Below are positions 21,528 through 36,500 of a DNA stretch of 64,000 bases, one piece after another. The stretch is taken from positions 1-64,000 of the forward strand of contig JACCGJ010001305.1 in NCBI GenBank assembly GCA_013407085.1, written 5' to 3'. A model generated the notes under the pieces. The model saw only the letters and a list, made by a program, of their open reading frames with translations, had not been told where the DNA came from and searched no databases. The stretch's first letter is position 1. Every line of letters begins with the position of its first letter. Origin of the DNA: Atriophallophorus winterbourni. Lineage: Eukaryota > Platyhelminthes > Trematoda > Plagiorchiida > Microphallidae. A program made the position numbers and the translations under genes.

Positions 21528-24500
21528 CTGCGGGTGAAAGATGCAAGCAACGCATTGATTAGTTTGAACGATTGTGATTTTTATTCAATTCAGCGATGCG
21601 AAGAAGTAAGTTTAAATTACTTTGTCACCTGAAATTGGTAGTTGTTGCTTGTTGGTCCGACTAGAATAAGGTCGGATAAGAGTGGATTTTTTATCATAGA
21701 CCTAGAGATATTTTAGTCTGCTTCACAGAATGAAATGAAAATAAGGTAGAAGAAAAACAATCTAAAATGAGTTCATCTGAGCTTTGATATATTTTAAATG
21801 ATAATCTTGTCTAAGTATTAACGACAAATATGGATATCGACGCTAGGAAATTAAACAGAGCGTTTCTTAGGCAAACTGAATCGGTGATGTAGCTATCCTT
21901 ATTTTTTTCAAGTAAAACATATATGCTTCTAGTCCACTTCTTACAGATCACTGGAACATAAGAAATGAATTCAATATCACTATATCACTATATCATATCA
22001 AATATTATTGATTCAGATGCCTGTCTCAACAACACATAAGGCACTTACCTGCTTGCGAGGCGTCCACGGTAAAGGTGTTGGTCTGGTTCAAGTAAGCCTG
22101 GTGTAAACCACTCCCAGTACACACGACCATATTCGGGCGAGATTCAGCCAGTGAACGTTGAGAACCAGTTCGGAAACGAGCTCCCGTTTCAACTATCGCG
22201 TGAGTGTAATCAGCAGCGAATGGCTGATTAATTGGTTCTCCTGTCACGTAGGCCTTTGACAGAATTATTAAAGAGAAAAATCGATCACACGTGGAATGGA
22301 GTAAATATATTGAAGCACTGATTTTGAAAGCTTGTATAAGATCAATTTTAGGTTGCACTAAAGTATGTAGAATGACTGATGGCCATTCGCCAATTTCCCG
22401 CAAACTCAAAATTCTATGGCAAATATGCATGAGATCATTTTTATACCTAACGCTCGAAAAAAATTCTGAATATTTTTTATGCTGCCAATTATTTTACATT
22501 GAAAATTTCGCTAAAGGATAAGAGTTGAAAAAACTTTTAGTGCCATTTCCGAATGACAATCGGTAATAAAACCAACATTAAAATTCTCCGTTTTGAATGC
22601 ATATCCGATAAATAAGCCTATTTGATATAATAGAACTCAGCAAAGAAACGCATACGTAAATTGCTATACACGACATCGTCATTTTCGCATAAAATAACAT
22701 CTTTCACTGAAAATAATACATAAAATTGCGTCCAAAGAAGTTTCCACGGAAAAGTATCGTTCTTTTTTATCGGCGCATGTACAATCTGTTAAGGTTTCAT
22801 CGAATAATATCCGCATATATCATTGCAACTAACCGTTACATCTAATGTCATCAGTGGATATTCGGAAGTGGGTTTAGAATTCATAATTTTGTACCATTAT
22901 GTTACAACAAGATAACTAACGCGTATGCCCGGCCGGATGAGTGCGAAAACGAAACCCGTCGGGGTATGTGTGTGTGAGAATAATACTTTAACCTACAAAA
23001 ATTATCATCAAATTTACCTTAGAATGAAGAGATATTGACATGTAAGTCGTGTAGCTACAACAGGAAAATAACGGACATAGAGGTGTTTTTAGTCAAAGAA
23101 GTATTAATCGCCCCAATGTTGAGCATTTCAAAGAGGCAGTTAATGTAGTAGGAAATACCTGGCTAATTTCTAACGCCCGAAATATTTCGACTATCTAGTG
23201 TTTTCGTATAAATACCGTGTTAATCGTAGTAGCGCTCCGAGCAATACTTACACCAAAATGATTTGCCAGTCATACGCTTCGATGCATTACTTTCAACAAA
23301 TACTCATCCTTTGTAAGTAGTAAATAGTTATAAATTTGCAAGCAAACAAACTTACTTTGAAAGGAGAACCAATTATGTGTTGCTGGTCTCCGTGTTTGAT
23401 ATTAATCAGATAGTCACCTGGAGCAGTCGGCAAGTAGGAAAATTCATATCCCTCAGACCTTTCAGTACAATTCAATTGTACCTTACTTGGCCCGTCCACG
23501 GTGACCGATAAAGCTCCGCTGCCGGCTTGGCTGGTGTTCACGAAAAATCGATTTCTTTCGCCTGCGTAGAGTATACTTGATGGTATTATGATGTGTATAT
23601 ACAAACTGAGATAAATGATAAATAGAATTTCAGGCACATGTACTGCTTCATTAGTAACAGTGATTAAACTATGAGCAATCCTACAGATAGAACAGTAGGA
23701 TTGGATGGCGAGTAGCATTACATCATACCCTGTACGTATAATGATACATATGACATGATGACATGTAAGTTAATCCTAAATTTGTTGAACACTCAAGGAG
23801 GCAACCGCTAACGCCCAAGGCGTGAGTTCGTACGGACAAAAGCATTTTATTTCACCTGTTATATACAAAATGGCATGTGTTGTAGTAAATACATATGAAG
23901 AATTCGATGCCCTGCTTATGAAACTCGCATTATTTACTGTGAACTCACATTGTAAATATTGGTTAGAAATGGTAAATGAAATGAATAATAAACTACAGCA
24001 TTATGTATATATATGTCCTTGTATCGATGACTACGTTGTATACAAATAATTCTGTATGGCATTATAAAATTCTGATGCCCATCGGTACCAGCCTAATAGC
24101 AATATTGCCACTGGATTCAAGTTTCGTGCAAATAAACTATGTACAGTCACCGGGTAATTATTCCAAGGTTGTCACAGCCAATGTTGATTATTGGAATGTA
24201 CCCCATGAACTATAAAATACTCCCATGTGGTATTTATCTCAAACAGTCTCTGACATCATGTTCATCACCTGGCATACATGCCTAGCTCCCAGAAGTCCGG
24301 CTGAACTGCTCTTGCTGAAATGAGAATGGGGCGAAGTGGACGCCGGCAACCTTGAAACCAATTTTGTATCGGTAGATGCAGTTAGTTAACCAATGGTGGT
24401 AGTCTATCTGACAAAGTAAACTCTTAATTCCACTGCCTCGCAAGAAATGATTCGGGATAAAAACTTAAAGAAAAGCTGAATCCAAGTTCCGTAGTGGCTC

Positions 24501-27500
24501 ACAGGGCTCTTTATCTGTCCATTCTCCATTTAAATGTGTAAATACTAATGTGCTGCATTCTATCGCAATCCAGGAACACTCATAAAAATAACTTGATATT
24601 CAGACTAATATAGAATGTTTTTAATACAGTAGAATTTTGCGAAATATAACATTTAACAGCGAATTCAATAGGCCTGGAAAATTTCAGATTGATACGAAAA
24701 CTAGAAAAACTCTAGAGCTGTTACCCGATAACTCTAGCAACTGATTTTTAGATTTATTAATCAAAGCAACTGCCGCAAGACAGTATTGCGAACTTGGTGA
24801 CCAATTTCATGCTAAAATCTCAACTGAACCACTCACCCACACGGCCATGTGTCAACCCTTCGCCACTTGCTGTCACATATCCCAAATCACTTTGACCCAC
24901 GTTGACACGGAAGGGACTACCGGTTATTTGCCGATCGTCCATCAGCACATAGACCATGTGTACACCGTTCTCTTGTGGCGTGAAACGAACAGCGTGTTGA
25001 TCCGCGTCCACCGGATGCACGATGGCATCCAGTTGCGTGCCCGATGGAGCGACTGCGTAGGCAGACATTCTACCCGACATTCCAGGGTATGTCACCGTGA
25101 CCGCAGTTGGAAAACCAACCTGTGAGTAATTGTGGAAGTAGCATCAGCGCTAGAATCCGAGTAACTTAAAAGCTTTCTGCTGGATGAAATCGGTGGAATG
25201 TTTAAAAAAAAACTGTCCCCTGACCCACCTGACGATATTCCGGGCTATAAAATGTCCGTTCCATGGTTTCATTTATGGTAACGTTGAATGGAGAGCCCGG
25301 GATATGTTCGTCATTGAAGCGAACAGAGCACTGATATTCCCCTGGTTCCGTTACTCGGTATGATATGCCGCAGGAGCCATCTTTGCGATCCTGTATTAAT
25401 CAAAACGATGGAAATTTTAGTATGGTTACGCTTTGTAATGATGATGATCTTATTTAAGTACAGCATCACACCAGGGGTTTTCGCGGATGTTTACAAGAGC
25501 TATCCAAAAGATAAATCAGCATCGGGAACAACCGATCACTGAACATACGCAAATGCAATAGTATACATGTCAGAAAATCCATTCACGTTGTTTAGACAAC
25601 ATTTGAGGTGTCCTTAACAGAGAGCATCTGGGTTCTTTTGTAATGGTATCAAAGTGACTTCAGCTACCCGTAACAACTGCAAACTTGCACAGTTAAATAA
25701 GGTTTCAAGATTATTCTATCATTTCATTGTAATCACGGACAGATAAATTGCAACGGTTACAAAATATTACCTCAAAATCTATCTCAGCTTTGCTCGGTCC
25801 TTCGATAGCAATAGACAATCCCCCGGCACCTGCTTCACGTGTATAAATGCTAAAATCGTTCGGCGAATACGTCAGCCCGTGATGCAGTCCTGGGCCTGAA
25901 GCATGTACTTTGTGCGCTCCGCCATCGGTGATTGCCCCGACGGTGAATTGGAAAGGGCTTCCTGGAAAGAAAGAGAGCCTTTACCGCACGCACACACATA
26001 CAAGACACCACTTCGTTTTTAATGCATCGGTTATTCGTGATTGCGGTTAGACAATGAAAAAGAAAGGAGAAAGGTTTTTTCGACATTACTATCATTTTCA
26101 AGCTGATTTCAACCTTCATTCGTTGCCACATCGAGTAAGCTGTAAAACGATGGGGTCCCCGGTTAAAACAGATATTCAGCTTTTGAAAAATCCACAGTGT
26201 GTAGCGAAAAAGCTGGTCCTTTGACTTACCAATCGACATGCTTTTAGGAATACTAAATCCATATTCAACTCAATACAAAATACAACGAAAAGCATTTGTT
26301 TTCATCTGGACACTACTCATGTAAACAGCCCATGTGTGCAGATAAACATTGCGCCTCTCAAATAGTGTAAAGAGGAGGGTTATGTCAGGTCAATTAAGGA
26401 CAATTGATCCAACATTAACTACGTCACCCACCGCGTTTTGCACCCACTTGTCACCTGAGATTAACTCTTCTGACGCTAATTATGTTCACTCACGAATCCC
26501 ACAACATAGAACAGCGCCAATCGGTCAAACGCGTTAATCGCAAGCAAGATCAAGAACAAACATCACATCCATCTTATGTAGGCGGATCAGGCTACCAAAC
26601 CACTGTCCTCGTCATGTCTGTGCCTGTTGTCCTTCGATCTGATTTGTATATCAAGTTCGCGCTAGCCTGTTCAATTCAAGCCCTCACCAAGTTAGACGTC
26701 TTTGACCGGCCTTGATTAGTTGCATATCGCGCGATAGCGTCTCGAACCGTTCTCATGCAATCCTTTCGAAACCAGGATTATTGCGAGTTTGAGTTCGTTT
26801 CGGCTATGTAAGCTCTTGTGTTGTGTCGGAGAGTGATGTTCTGTACATCATCCGAAGCGCGTGATTAGTGTTCGTTGATAATGCACTTCGTACCTTCACG
26901 ATATTACACAACCTAGCGCCCACTTAATTTCTACCAATAACCTAGGAGGTTGAACAGCCGCAAATACGCCTTTTCTGTCCGTACTGTACAATTGTGGAAT
27001 AATTTGCCTATTCACGTTTTTTAAAGAAAATTCATTAGATGCCTACATCTTTTTGCGGTCAGTTATTGATCCTTGAACTTGCAAAACATAGTTTTTACCG
27101 CATATCATCTGCAAATAAATCTATGAAACCATGACTAAAGATGAACCTCAGTAACACTTTTTATCTGACGGATAAATGATTTCACAGTAGCAATCCGTTA
27201 TATGGCTTGTTGGTGAACTGTATAAAGCCATACCTAATCAATTATTGCTCACAAGGACGGGACGGCGATTGCGATTGTAACAGATGTAACAGTGGCGATT
27301 TGTCAATTCCCACAAGACTCGCCTTACTATATACGAGGAGGCAAACACTATAAAATTAACCATCTATGTGTCTTCAAGTAATATTCTTTAACAGAACACT
27401 CCATGGCATAAAATAATATGGATTCCAATCGTTCGATAAAATATAAAAAATTGCATCTGTTAATCAAAGCATTTTCAGGACTTTATGGTTAATATTATTC

Positions 27501-30500
27501 AACCATTCTTTACGCCTCGTAACATTCTGTATGGTATAAATCATAACATCCTGCTTCACGTGAAGTGGACCAACTCATTGGCATTCAATTTACCTCGACC
27601 GATGTGTATACTCCGATGACATACCTGCGATATGCGTCCCTCTGTGACGCACCGAAACCGTGTGAACTCCCATCTCCTGAGGTACGAACCTGATGGTGTA
27701 ACTGTTAGCGTCCGTGGCAAGCACATCGCACCGTTGTGATACACCAGATGGACTAGTAACCGTTGCTACGAGATCTCGTAGACTGATGCCTAAAACGGAA
27801 TAATAAACAAGTCCCATTCGTGTAGAACATTAAACCACTCACATCAAAAATAATGATGAAAAAATCTTGAAGCTAGGTTAACTTTCAATACCGATGAAAG
27901 GTGTTTTGTGAATACATTCATTCAGCTGTTTAGCACATTAAACTGTGCACACGTAGTTAGCTTGATCCGTTCGGTGTAAGTTATTAAGCTAACATATTGG
28001 AGGGACTTAACATGCCTAACTCTGTTGGGGTAGATAAAAGCTGCCGTTGTATGTCATTGAAAAAACCCAGCGCTGAGTACACGAAACGGTATAAGAAGCC
28101 ATAGAAGACGTTTTGAAAAGCACATTCAACTGCTACACATCATTGGCTTAAATGCACAAGCGAGCATAATGCGACCCGAGCAAAGATTCTTGAATCAAGA
28201 TATAATTAGTTGAGGTAGTTCGTGATTTGAACTCTATCGATACGAGGAAGCCCTCGGTTACTTATAACTAATAGAACAGACTTCACTCTAGGCCGCTAAC
28301 TCCGGTCTGCAAACTCTCTGTTTTTATCACTATTTTCTTCACTCATATGAAACGACATAAACGTATTCGTATTCAAATAAACCACACAAAGTAAATTAAA
28401 TTTTAATGGCACTTGATTCGTTTAGAATGCCAGTGGTTGAATCTCAAGTAAGTAACCAATCTTTGATTGACTATCGATCGTTTATAGCCACTCCGTTATA
28501 TGGCTTGTTGGCGCACTGGATAAAGCCATACCTAATCAATTATTGCTCACAAGGGCGGGACGACCGTAACAATTTATGCAAAATAATTTGCTCCAAAAAG
28601 ATATCGGATCGATAAACATACCTGGGATTTTCAAGTTCAACTCGCACTGGCTTCCAACGTGCGTGACATCCGCCAGTTCCCGTTGTCTTGTGATTCGTTC
28701 CATCATACGCAACGATGGTTCGCCCCCAACATGAACCACGAATGGACTACCGGTAACCAGTTGATCAGCGTATTTGATGTTGATAATGTAGGTCCCCGGT
28801 TCGGTGGGTCGATAGGTGACCAAGCAAGTCCCGTCATGGTTGTCATGACACTCAATGTCCGCTTTGCTGGGACCCTCAATGGATAAACTCAAGCTACCGT
28901 AACCTAGAAAACGATACATGATCAAAAGAAGCCAGTGAGGTGTGTCTTCTATTAAATAGTAGCAAACATGTAGTTGCTGACACTGGTACAATCATGAAAA
29001 CAGCAGAACTGTTTCAATGGATATATTAAATAATTCATGTGTATCGCAGTTTTGTTTGTTCAATAGCTACTTTGCGTCGCACTGTTTTGCTATTCCAGCA
29101 ATCACATGAAATTTATTGCTAAAGCTGTGGCATAACAGGTTGTATTTGGGAATTGTTACTTGCAGTGGTAAAGCGTGTCCCCCTGTAACCGTTTTCATTA
29201 ATCTAACAAATTAGATCAGAATGTAACGAGCGCTTCATATTCAAACACACTGTCGAGATATGCACCAAGAATTTTCTACTCCTCACCAATCAACAAGAGC
29301 GGCCTCCACCATTATCGAATGACTTGACATTTTTGTATGTTCGTGATATTCCCTCGCATACGTCATGACAGCGTTCGTGATGTCTGCACCCGCCAAGTAG
29401 GGACATAGCGCTCAGGATAGTTGAAGCTTTGCTCAGATCACGTAATTCTGAAGTACTTTTCAAGTTAAGCTATTAGATGAAATCACAAACCTTGAGTCAG
29501 AAGATGATAGACTCAGGTTGAGTAAGATACTATCTGGGAAAATGGCAGTGAGCATGTAGTATATTTTCGTAGGCAGCTCGATACTTGTTGGAAACACTTT
29601 ATCAAGATGTTACTTGCGCATTGCAGAACCACCGTACATTTTATGCGCAATCAGTAATAATAACGTTATCTTGAGAGCAAACTAAATGTCATAGAAAATT
29701 TGCTGATAGCATACCAGCATTCCTGGTGTCAACGGTAAATTGGCAGTTTTGATTTGCAGATCCCTCGTGGAGCCCGTTACCGTAAACCCGAACACGGGAC
29801 GCGTTGCCAATCTCCGCTTCTCCAACGTAAATTTTGAATGGACTGTTTGCAATGTGGCGGCCGTTCCGGAATACGTTGACATAGTGCTCCCCGATTTCTC
29901 GCGGAGTAAAGGAGATACCTATTGAACAAATAAATGAATAAAATTACTTATTAAATAAATAAAATAATATGATTATTCAAAGAATATTTTGATCCCTCGT
30001 CTTTTTAAAGCGAAGTAGAGTCATTTAAATTATTTCGTAAATAATTCAATTCAAAATATTACATAAAGAAAACAAAATGAAACCCTTTTCGTACAAGGCA
30101 GCATTTTATTGCTGATCGATTCCCTTGGAACTAAAAGTCCCTATTGATTTTACACGATTTCTAATCATCAGATGAAACTAACAAGCTTCTACACATTGGG
30201 GGTTGTTACACATAGACACACATAGACACATGAAATGCTTAACTATAATTCTTGGTACTTTGCCTCACAATAAAATCAACTTGGGTAAACTTCATAGATA
30301 AGCTGTGTGATGAAATAAACCTACATTCCAGATTTGTGCCAAAGACAGCGAAAAAACGATTTACCTTCACGTTGAGAAGCCGCGCAAGGAAGTGGATTAA
30401 GATACGCAACGATGCATGGAGAAACTATGTCCAGAATCCGATGCCAGATAATTGGGAAACATATCGTCTGTTGAGGAACAAGGTCACCTCTCTTATCACC

Positions 30501-33500
30501 GAGGACAAGCAGTCTCATCAGACAAGACTACTGACCATAATGGAACGGAACCCCAAAGTCCTGTACCAGATCGTTAACGCTACATCAAAAATTAAGCCAG
30601 GAATATCAGCACTACGTACACCTCATGGTCTAACTACGACTGCGTTCGAGGCTGCCGAAGTTCTTGCAGGTTACTACTGCAAAGTTTTTAGCCCCAAGGA
30701 ATCAGTGCATCTTACGCCGCTTTCGATCGGCTTTTCGAATGAAATACTAAATGAAATCTCAATAAACAATGAGTGTGTCATGCTCAGACTTCTTCGTTTG
30801 AATACCGCAAAGTCACCAGGAGCAGATGGAATCACTCCTTTTATCCTCAAACGATGCGCATCCTCATTGTGTGGTCCACTCAGCACGTTATTCCAAATTT
30901 CGCTCGAAAATAGTATCGTTCCCGCGGAATGGAAATCTGGCATCATCACACCAATCTACAAGGGCGGGAGTCGATCTGACGCTGCGAACTATAGACCAGT
31001 TACGTTGTTGCCAGTAATTTCTAAAGTGCTAGAGAGTTTAGTAGCGGAAAAGATCACCCATCACCTCGAAAACAATAGACTGCTTGCGACTGAACAGCAC
31101 GGTTTCAGGAAACATCACTCATGTCTATCTAACCTCTTGCTCACCTTAAACGACTGGACTGAGTGTGTGGACAATGGTTACTCCATCCACGCATGCTTTT
31201 TAGACATGTCAAAGGCTTTCGACCGCGTCAATCATAGTATTTTAATCCAGAAACTTGAATTGCACGGGATAACAGGAAAACTTCTTGCTTGGCTAGAAAA
31301 CTATTTACGCGACAGGAGTGCCCAAGTCAGAGTTGACGGCGCCTTATCGAAATCATTTAAAATTACGAGCGGAGTGCCCCAGGGTTCGGTCCTCGGACCG
31401 ATTTTGTTTTTGATCTACGCAAACGACATTCCCGAGCGTGTTAAATGCAAGTTATGTTATTTGCAGACGATATAAAGCTTTGGAGAAGCATACGTACAAA
31501 TGATGACTGTGAAACTTTGCAGAAGGATCTAAACACATTGCACGATTGGTCTCTGAGAAACAAACTACCCTTCAACTTCCAAAAGTGCAAGGTGTTAAAC
31601 ATTGGAAAGACTGTGAATTACAACTACACTCTTGGGTCCCACCAACTAGTCTGGACAACTGAAGAGAAGGATTTGGGTGTTTGGACCAGTTCAAGTCTGA
31701 AGACTTCACTGCAGTGCAAAGCGGCTTACAAAAAGGCGTCACAAGTATTGGCGTTATTGAGACGAATTTTCGGCAGATTCTCCAATCAGTCAGTACCCCG
31801 TATCATGAACACCTATCTGAGACCAGCGATGGAGTACGCTGTTCAGGCTTGGTCACCCTGGATTCAGAAAGACATCAATCTTCTGCAGCGTATTTACCAC
31901 CGAACCACAAAGCTTGTACCCGGACTAGCTGCTAAACCATATGAAGAACGTTTGAGGAGTCTCAATCTTTTCGACTTTCGCTGTCGTCGACTAAGAGGTG
32001 ACCTCATACTGATGTACAATATTATGCACGCCCCTAACCATCCCTTGTCCAAACTTTTCACACGCTCGCCACCACGTGCCAGTCGAAACATGAACTTACA
32101 GTGCTCATTCCCACTTCAAGACTGAAACTGTCGAAGATATTCCGTATGCTGTACGTGTAAGTTTCACATGGACACCCTCCCTCCATGTTACACACTCAGC
32201 CAACCTGGATATTTTTAAGCTAATTTGGACAAATACTTGAGAGAAAACCCAAATTTTGATACGATTTACACTACATGAGTTTCCCTGTTCTTCTTCTTTT
32301 TTATTGTATATACCTCATAACTCCATCCTATGGTTATTGTTAAGCTAAATGCTTTTTAGACCATTACAACATCACTTTGAATCACTTTGAACTTAGGTAA
32401 CGTTTTCATCTGTTTCAGCAACTCAAAAATCACATGCAATATGATTCAGTCATTCATTTATTCATTCATATTAATTATTATTATTATGTATATATTATAG
32501 TAAATGCATATTATATATTTTATGCAAAGAATGGTAGATATACATATTCTGAATCAACCATGTGCATTTACATCATAAACTATCAACTTCAACGGAAATG
32601 GGGCACCATAGCCTATCGAAATAAAGCATTAAAATTCTAAAGTGGTGAGGATATTTTCCTAAAGGCTCTGATACGGGTTCAGCATGAAACATACCCAAAT
32701 GTCCGTTCGGTAATCTCTTCAAAGAGGAAGGTTGTTCATGTCCAGATGGGCTTCTGACTGTGGCAACCAGGTTATACAGATCACTTTCGGTTATACGTAG
32801 AGGCATCTCACTGGTTGTTCCGACGCAAACTTGGTTGAAACGCCTAAATTCTCCTGAAATCATAGCATACGACAATAAGTTAGAAAAACCGATCGTATGA
32901 AAGCAAACATCGTGAGCAAACGATGTGCAAACTTGAGAAATCATCTGGTTGTAATATTCAAGACCTGATATATTTTAAACGAAAACAAATCTGAATTTCA
33001 ATATTTTTATCCCAACAGTTTTCGCTTACAAAATGGCGTGTAGAATTGAGGTAAAACGAAAGTGTAGACACAATTTTAATCGAGTTCATGGGTGTTTATG
33101 TATCAATATGAGGAGCATCCTTAAATAGATGCAAGCGCACGGTAACTCGGCCCTAATGGTTCTCGTCATTTCCCAAAAATGACCCACCTATTTAAAGTAT
33201 AGTGTTGCTTACATCCCCGGCACTTGTGAGCAGCTCTATACTTTGGTGGTTCCTAAGCGTATTGAGCGCTCCGCCAAGAATCACTTCGTGATTCTGTATT
33301 TGAACACCGTGGTTCGTTGTCCGAACCCTATTTAACAGCGGTATTCAAGTATGAGTTTGTTCACCTACATAATGCTTGTAGAGTGGTCCACATCATGTGA
33401 CTGCGTGTTGGGGGATTGATATCAGTTATAAATGGCTAAATATGACCAGTGTACTTCATGACATGATCTAGGTATATAGTTAATAAATTACTCAATGAGA

Positions 33501-36500
33501 TTAGCTGAAATCGCCCGACAATACGTTAGATTAATCCGAACATAGTAGAAGCATTGCAGACTTATTCAAACATCACAATTCTAAAACATTCCTTGATGTA
33601 GTCATTTAAAAATATGAGTCTATTCAAACAAAACTGAAAAACGATTCACAACAATAAGAATTATAGCGTAACACTAAAGCTGATCTGATTTTAGGAAAAT
33701 AATAACGATCTCGGTGAACGTTGCTAGAGTAGCAAGTTTCAATTATAATTACGAATTTGCGTACTAGGTTTTTTCAGCGATTTTCTGGGTCGCATAAAAC
33801 ACCGCAAATAAGTAGCATTGACAAATAATACCGCGATAATTCTACGTTTTTTGATATTGGGAGCTTGAGCAGCAATACAAAAAAACCCACCAACCAACGT
33901 TTACGGCAAGGAAAGCTCAAATCGCAGCTCCTTGCACTTGAAGTTGCTTATGTGCAGCGTACTCGGGTTACACCGACGAATTTTCCGACGTGTTCATCAA
34001 CGAAGATACTCCTAATGGTCTATTTTATGGTGAATTGAAAGCAAGAAGTCGAACGTTGTGTGGGACAAAGACGTTTGCAAAAAAGATATAAAAGATTTTG
34101 ACATTGACCTTACGAGCTAGGAAGAACATGCTCTTCACAGCTCACTTTAGAGACATTGTATAGAGCGTCATCTGCAAACTTGGAAAGAACAAATACTGCT
34201 CTCGGTTGATTAACGTGGATCATACGGTCAGCGTGCAACTGATGCCGATCAACCGAGTACTTCGAATCGCTGTAAGTGCTGCGGGAGAGTTTGTTCTGCT
34301 CGAATAGAACTGCTTAGTCTTTTAAAATGCCGTGAAGCATGAACCCATCATGCGCTTGTGATGTACATCCATGGTCGACATCGACCGAAGGAGTTCACCA
34401 ACAACAACTCACCCAGTCGCTATGCAGCGAAAACTTGGGTAACGTGGTTGGAGAACGACATCGAGCTATTCCAGATGATTTATCTTGAGGCAATCAAAAT
34501 AATTACTGGATTGTATAACCTTCCAGTTGAGCAGCGACTGTTCGCGACTCGGATTGAGCATTCTCGAGCCCTGATGCATTCCAGGTGAAGTGATACTAAG
34601 CTGCATGATAATGCATACGGTGTCCCACCCACTCATGAACCTATTTGAAATTGATTCCGCTCTCCCGACATGCAGTTATAATCTTACTCTTCGAATAACT
34701 GTATTAACTTTTACTCAATTCGTTTATGCTTTCTCTCAAAATCTTTAACATCAGAAATAGTGTCAGCATCGAATGGAATGATTTTCAAATAAAATTTACG
34801 AAATTTTATTTTGAATAATACTGTGTTGGCCACAGTGTGCTGGAAATCATCAGTTCTTCCGTTATACACACGCGCTTGACAAAACATTCCCCCACCAATA
34901 TTTCTCCACTCTATTTCATAACTTAATCCCACATGACTTAAAAAATCATAATATATGACTACAAAAGTTACTTCCTTAGAATTGTAGTTATTGGATTAGT
35001 TATTGTACCATCTAACACAAAAAACTTGCCTCCGATGTGAGCGGTGAATGGGGATCCAATAATATGTCGTTCGAGGAATTTAATAGAAATCGTGTATTCC
35101 CCTGGAACTAGTGGCAAGTAACTAACGCTGCACGTGCCGTTCTTGTTGTCGTTACATTGAATTTCTGCTTTTGAAGGTCCTTCGACAGATAGCGACAGCC
35201 CGCCTGTGAAGAAAATAGGAACATTATGTCATGATACTCCGTATGAAAAGTCATCTCGGTGCAATTGCATTTATGGTGAAACCGCTACCAACATCAAGTG
35301 CGGATCGTTTGAAGCTAGCAATGTAACTAGTGTACAAACTCTTTTGTGAACCCCCGGGTCCATCCACTGGAGAAGACAAGCGAAGATCCAACAGAAATCC
35401 AACAACGTATAAAAAAGTTGGAGGTGAATAACTTCCAGCCCTATTATCTAGAACAAAAATAATATTGTGCATTCCATTAAGTGAACACCACATACGCCAC
35501 AATTGTAGTTGTGAAAAATCATTTTACCCACCTGCGCCAGCCTCTTTGGTAACTAGCGTGAATTCAGCTAGTTCACCAGCCCGCCCGTACGACAAGCCTG
35601 GTCCGTAGGCGGTGACATTCCCTGAACCGACAGCTTCCACGTAGAAACGGAATGGGCTTCCAGGAATCGGCTGTCCGTTGTAGGTGATTTCAAGTTCGTG
35701 TAGTCCGGCTTCAGTTGGTTGGAATTGGGCAGTCACTGTACCATCCCCATTGTCAATCAGATTCGGTTGCACTGAGCGTCCGGAAGGCGTTCGTACCAAG
35801 CCTTTGAGGAAACAATTGCACTTTCTCAGACAAACATTCAATATAGCATTTCACACAAACCAATTATATTTAAACCATCCTCGGATAAGGCATATCTCAT
35901 CCAACAACCACGATCATTGTGAGATCTTGTAACACATACTGGACATTCGCACAGATGGGTCGACCAAATAGAACAACTCGTGACGGGCAACTGGGATTTA
36001 AGAAAAAACACCCCGCCATGTTAAAAGTACATCCGCTAAAGTCTAGACGGTGAAGTCATTTTAAATTGAAATCCCCCGATCACTAACGAAGCAGACAAGG
36101 TTGTCATAAATCAAACATGAAAATGTCTTAGCTAGCACGCGACAAGATTTCCACTATCGATTTACAAGCGCTTGGGATATTCCACCGCAGTATCAGCGCA
36201 GCAGTGGTCATCCGATGACACATTCTCTATTATCAGAAAGGTAGAGATATAATATTTGTGGATGTTACAAAGAAAGCTGTATTCGAAAGGATAGTTGGAT
36301 TCACGGTTTGAAACAAGATTTATGCTACTTCGTGCTGTTTATTCATTGCTGGACCAAAACATCCACGGGAATTTAGCTTGGTGAAAAAGTTGGAATTTCA
36401 CTTCATACAACATTCAGTAAAAAAAAAGTTGTACGAAATATTACGTGATATCGCCAAATTCCATTAAATTCGAATCTGATAAGTGTTAATTTTGTGTGTG

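Larger units (their letters stand above)
30252..32350 (+). mobile_element. 5'-truncated CR1-like LINE inside a filamin intron
   Basis: Lies in the intron between 29919 and 32694, antisense to filamin. It begins in the linker before the RT ([16 protein letters not shown]) and keeps an almost complete reverse transcriptase. Motifs include [48 protein letters not shown] and [14 protein letters not shown]. One frameshift near 31445 follows, and the next frame opens with [12 protein letters not shown] (FADD at 31460-31471). The C-terminal domain runs to 32125, and decayed coding ([12 protein letters not shown]) continues to about 32275. The 5' truncation is typical of LINE insertion. It is younger-looking than the copy at 13666-17430. 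Confidence 0.9.

Noticed and set aside
24003..24215. Short plus-strand open frames in filamin introns
   Set aside because: AT-rich chance frames without motif or matching splice phase.
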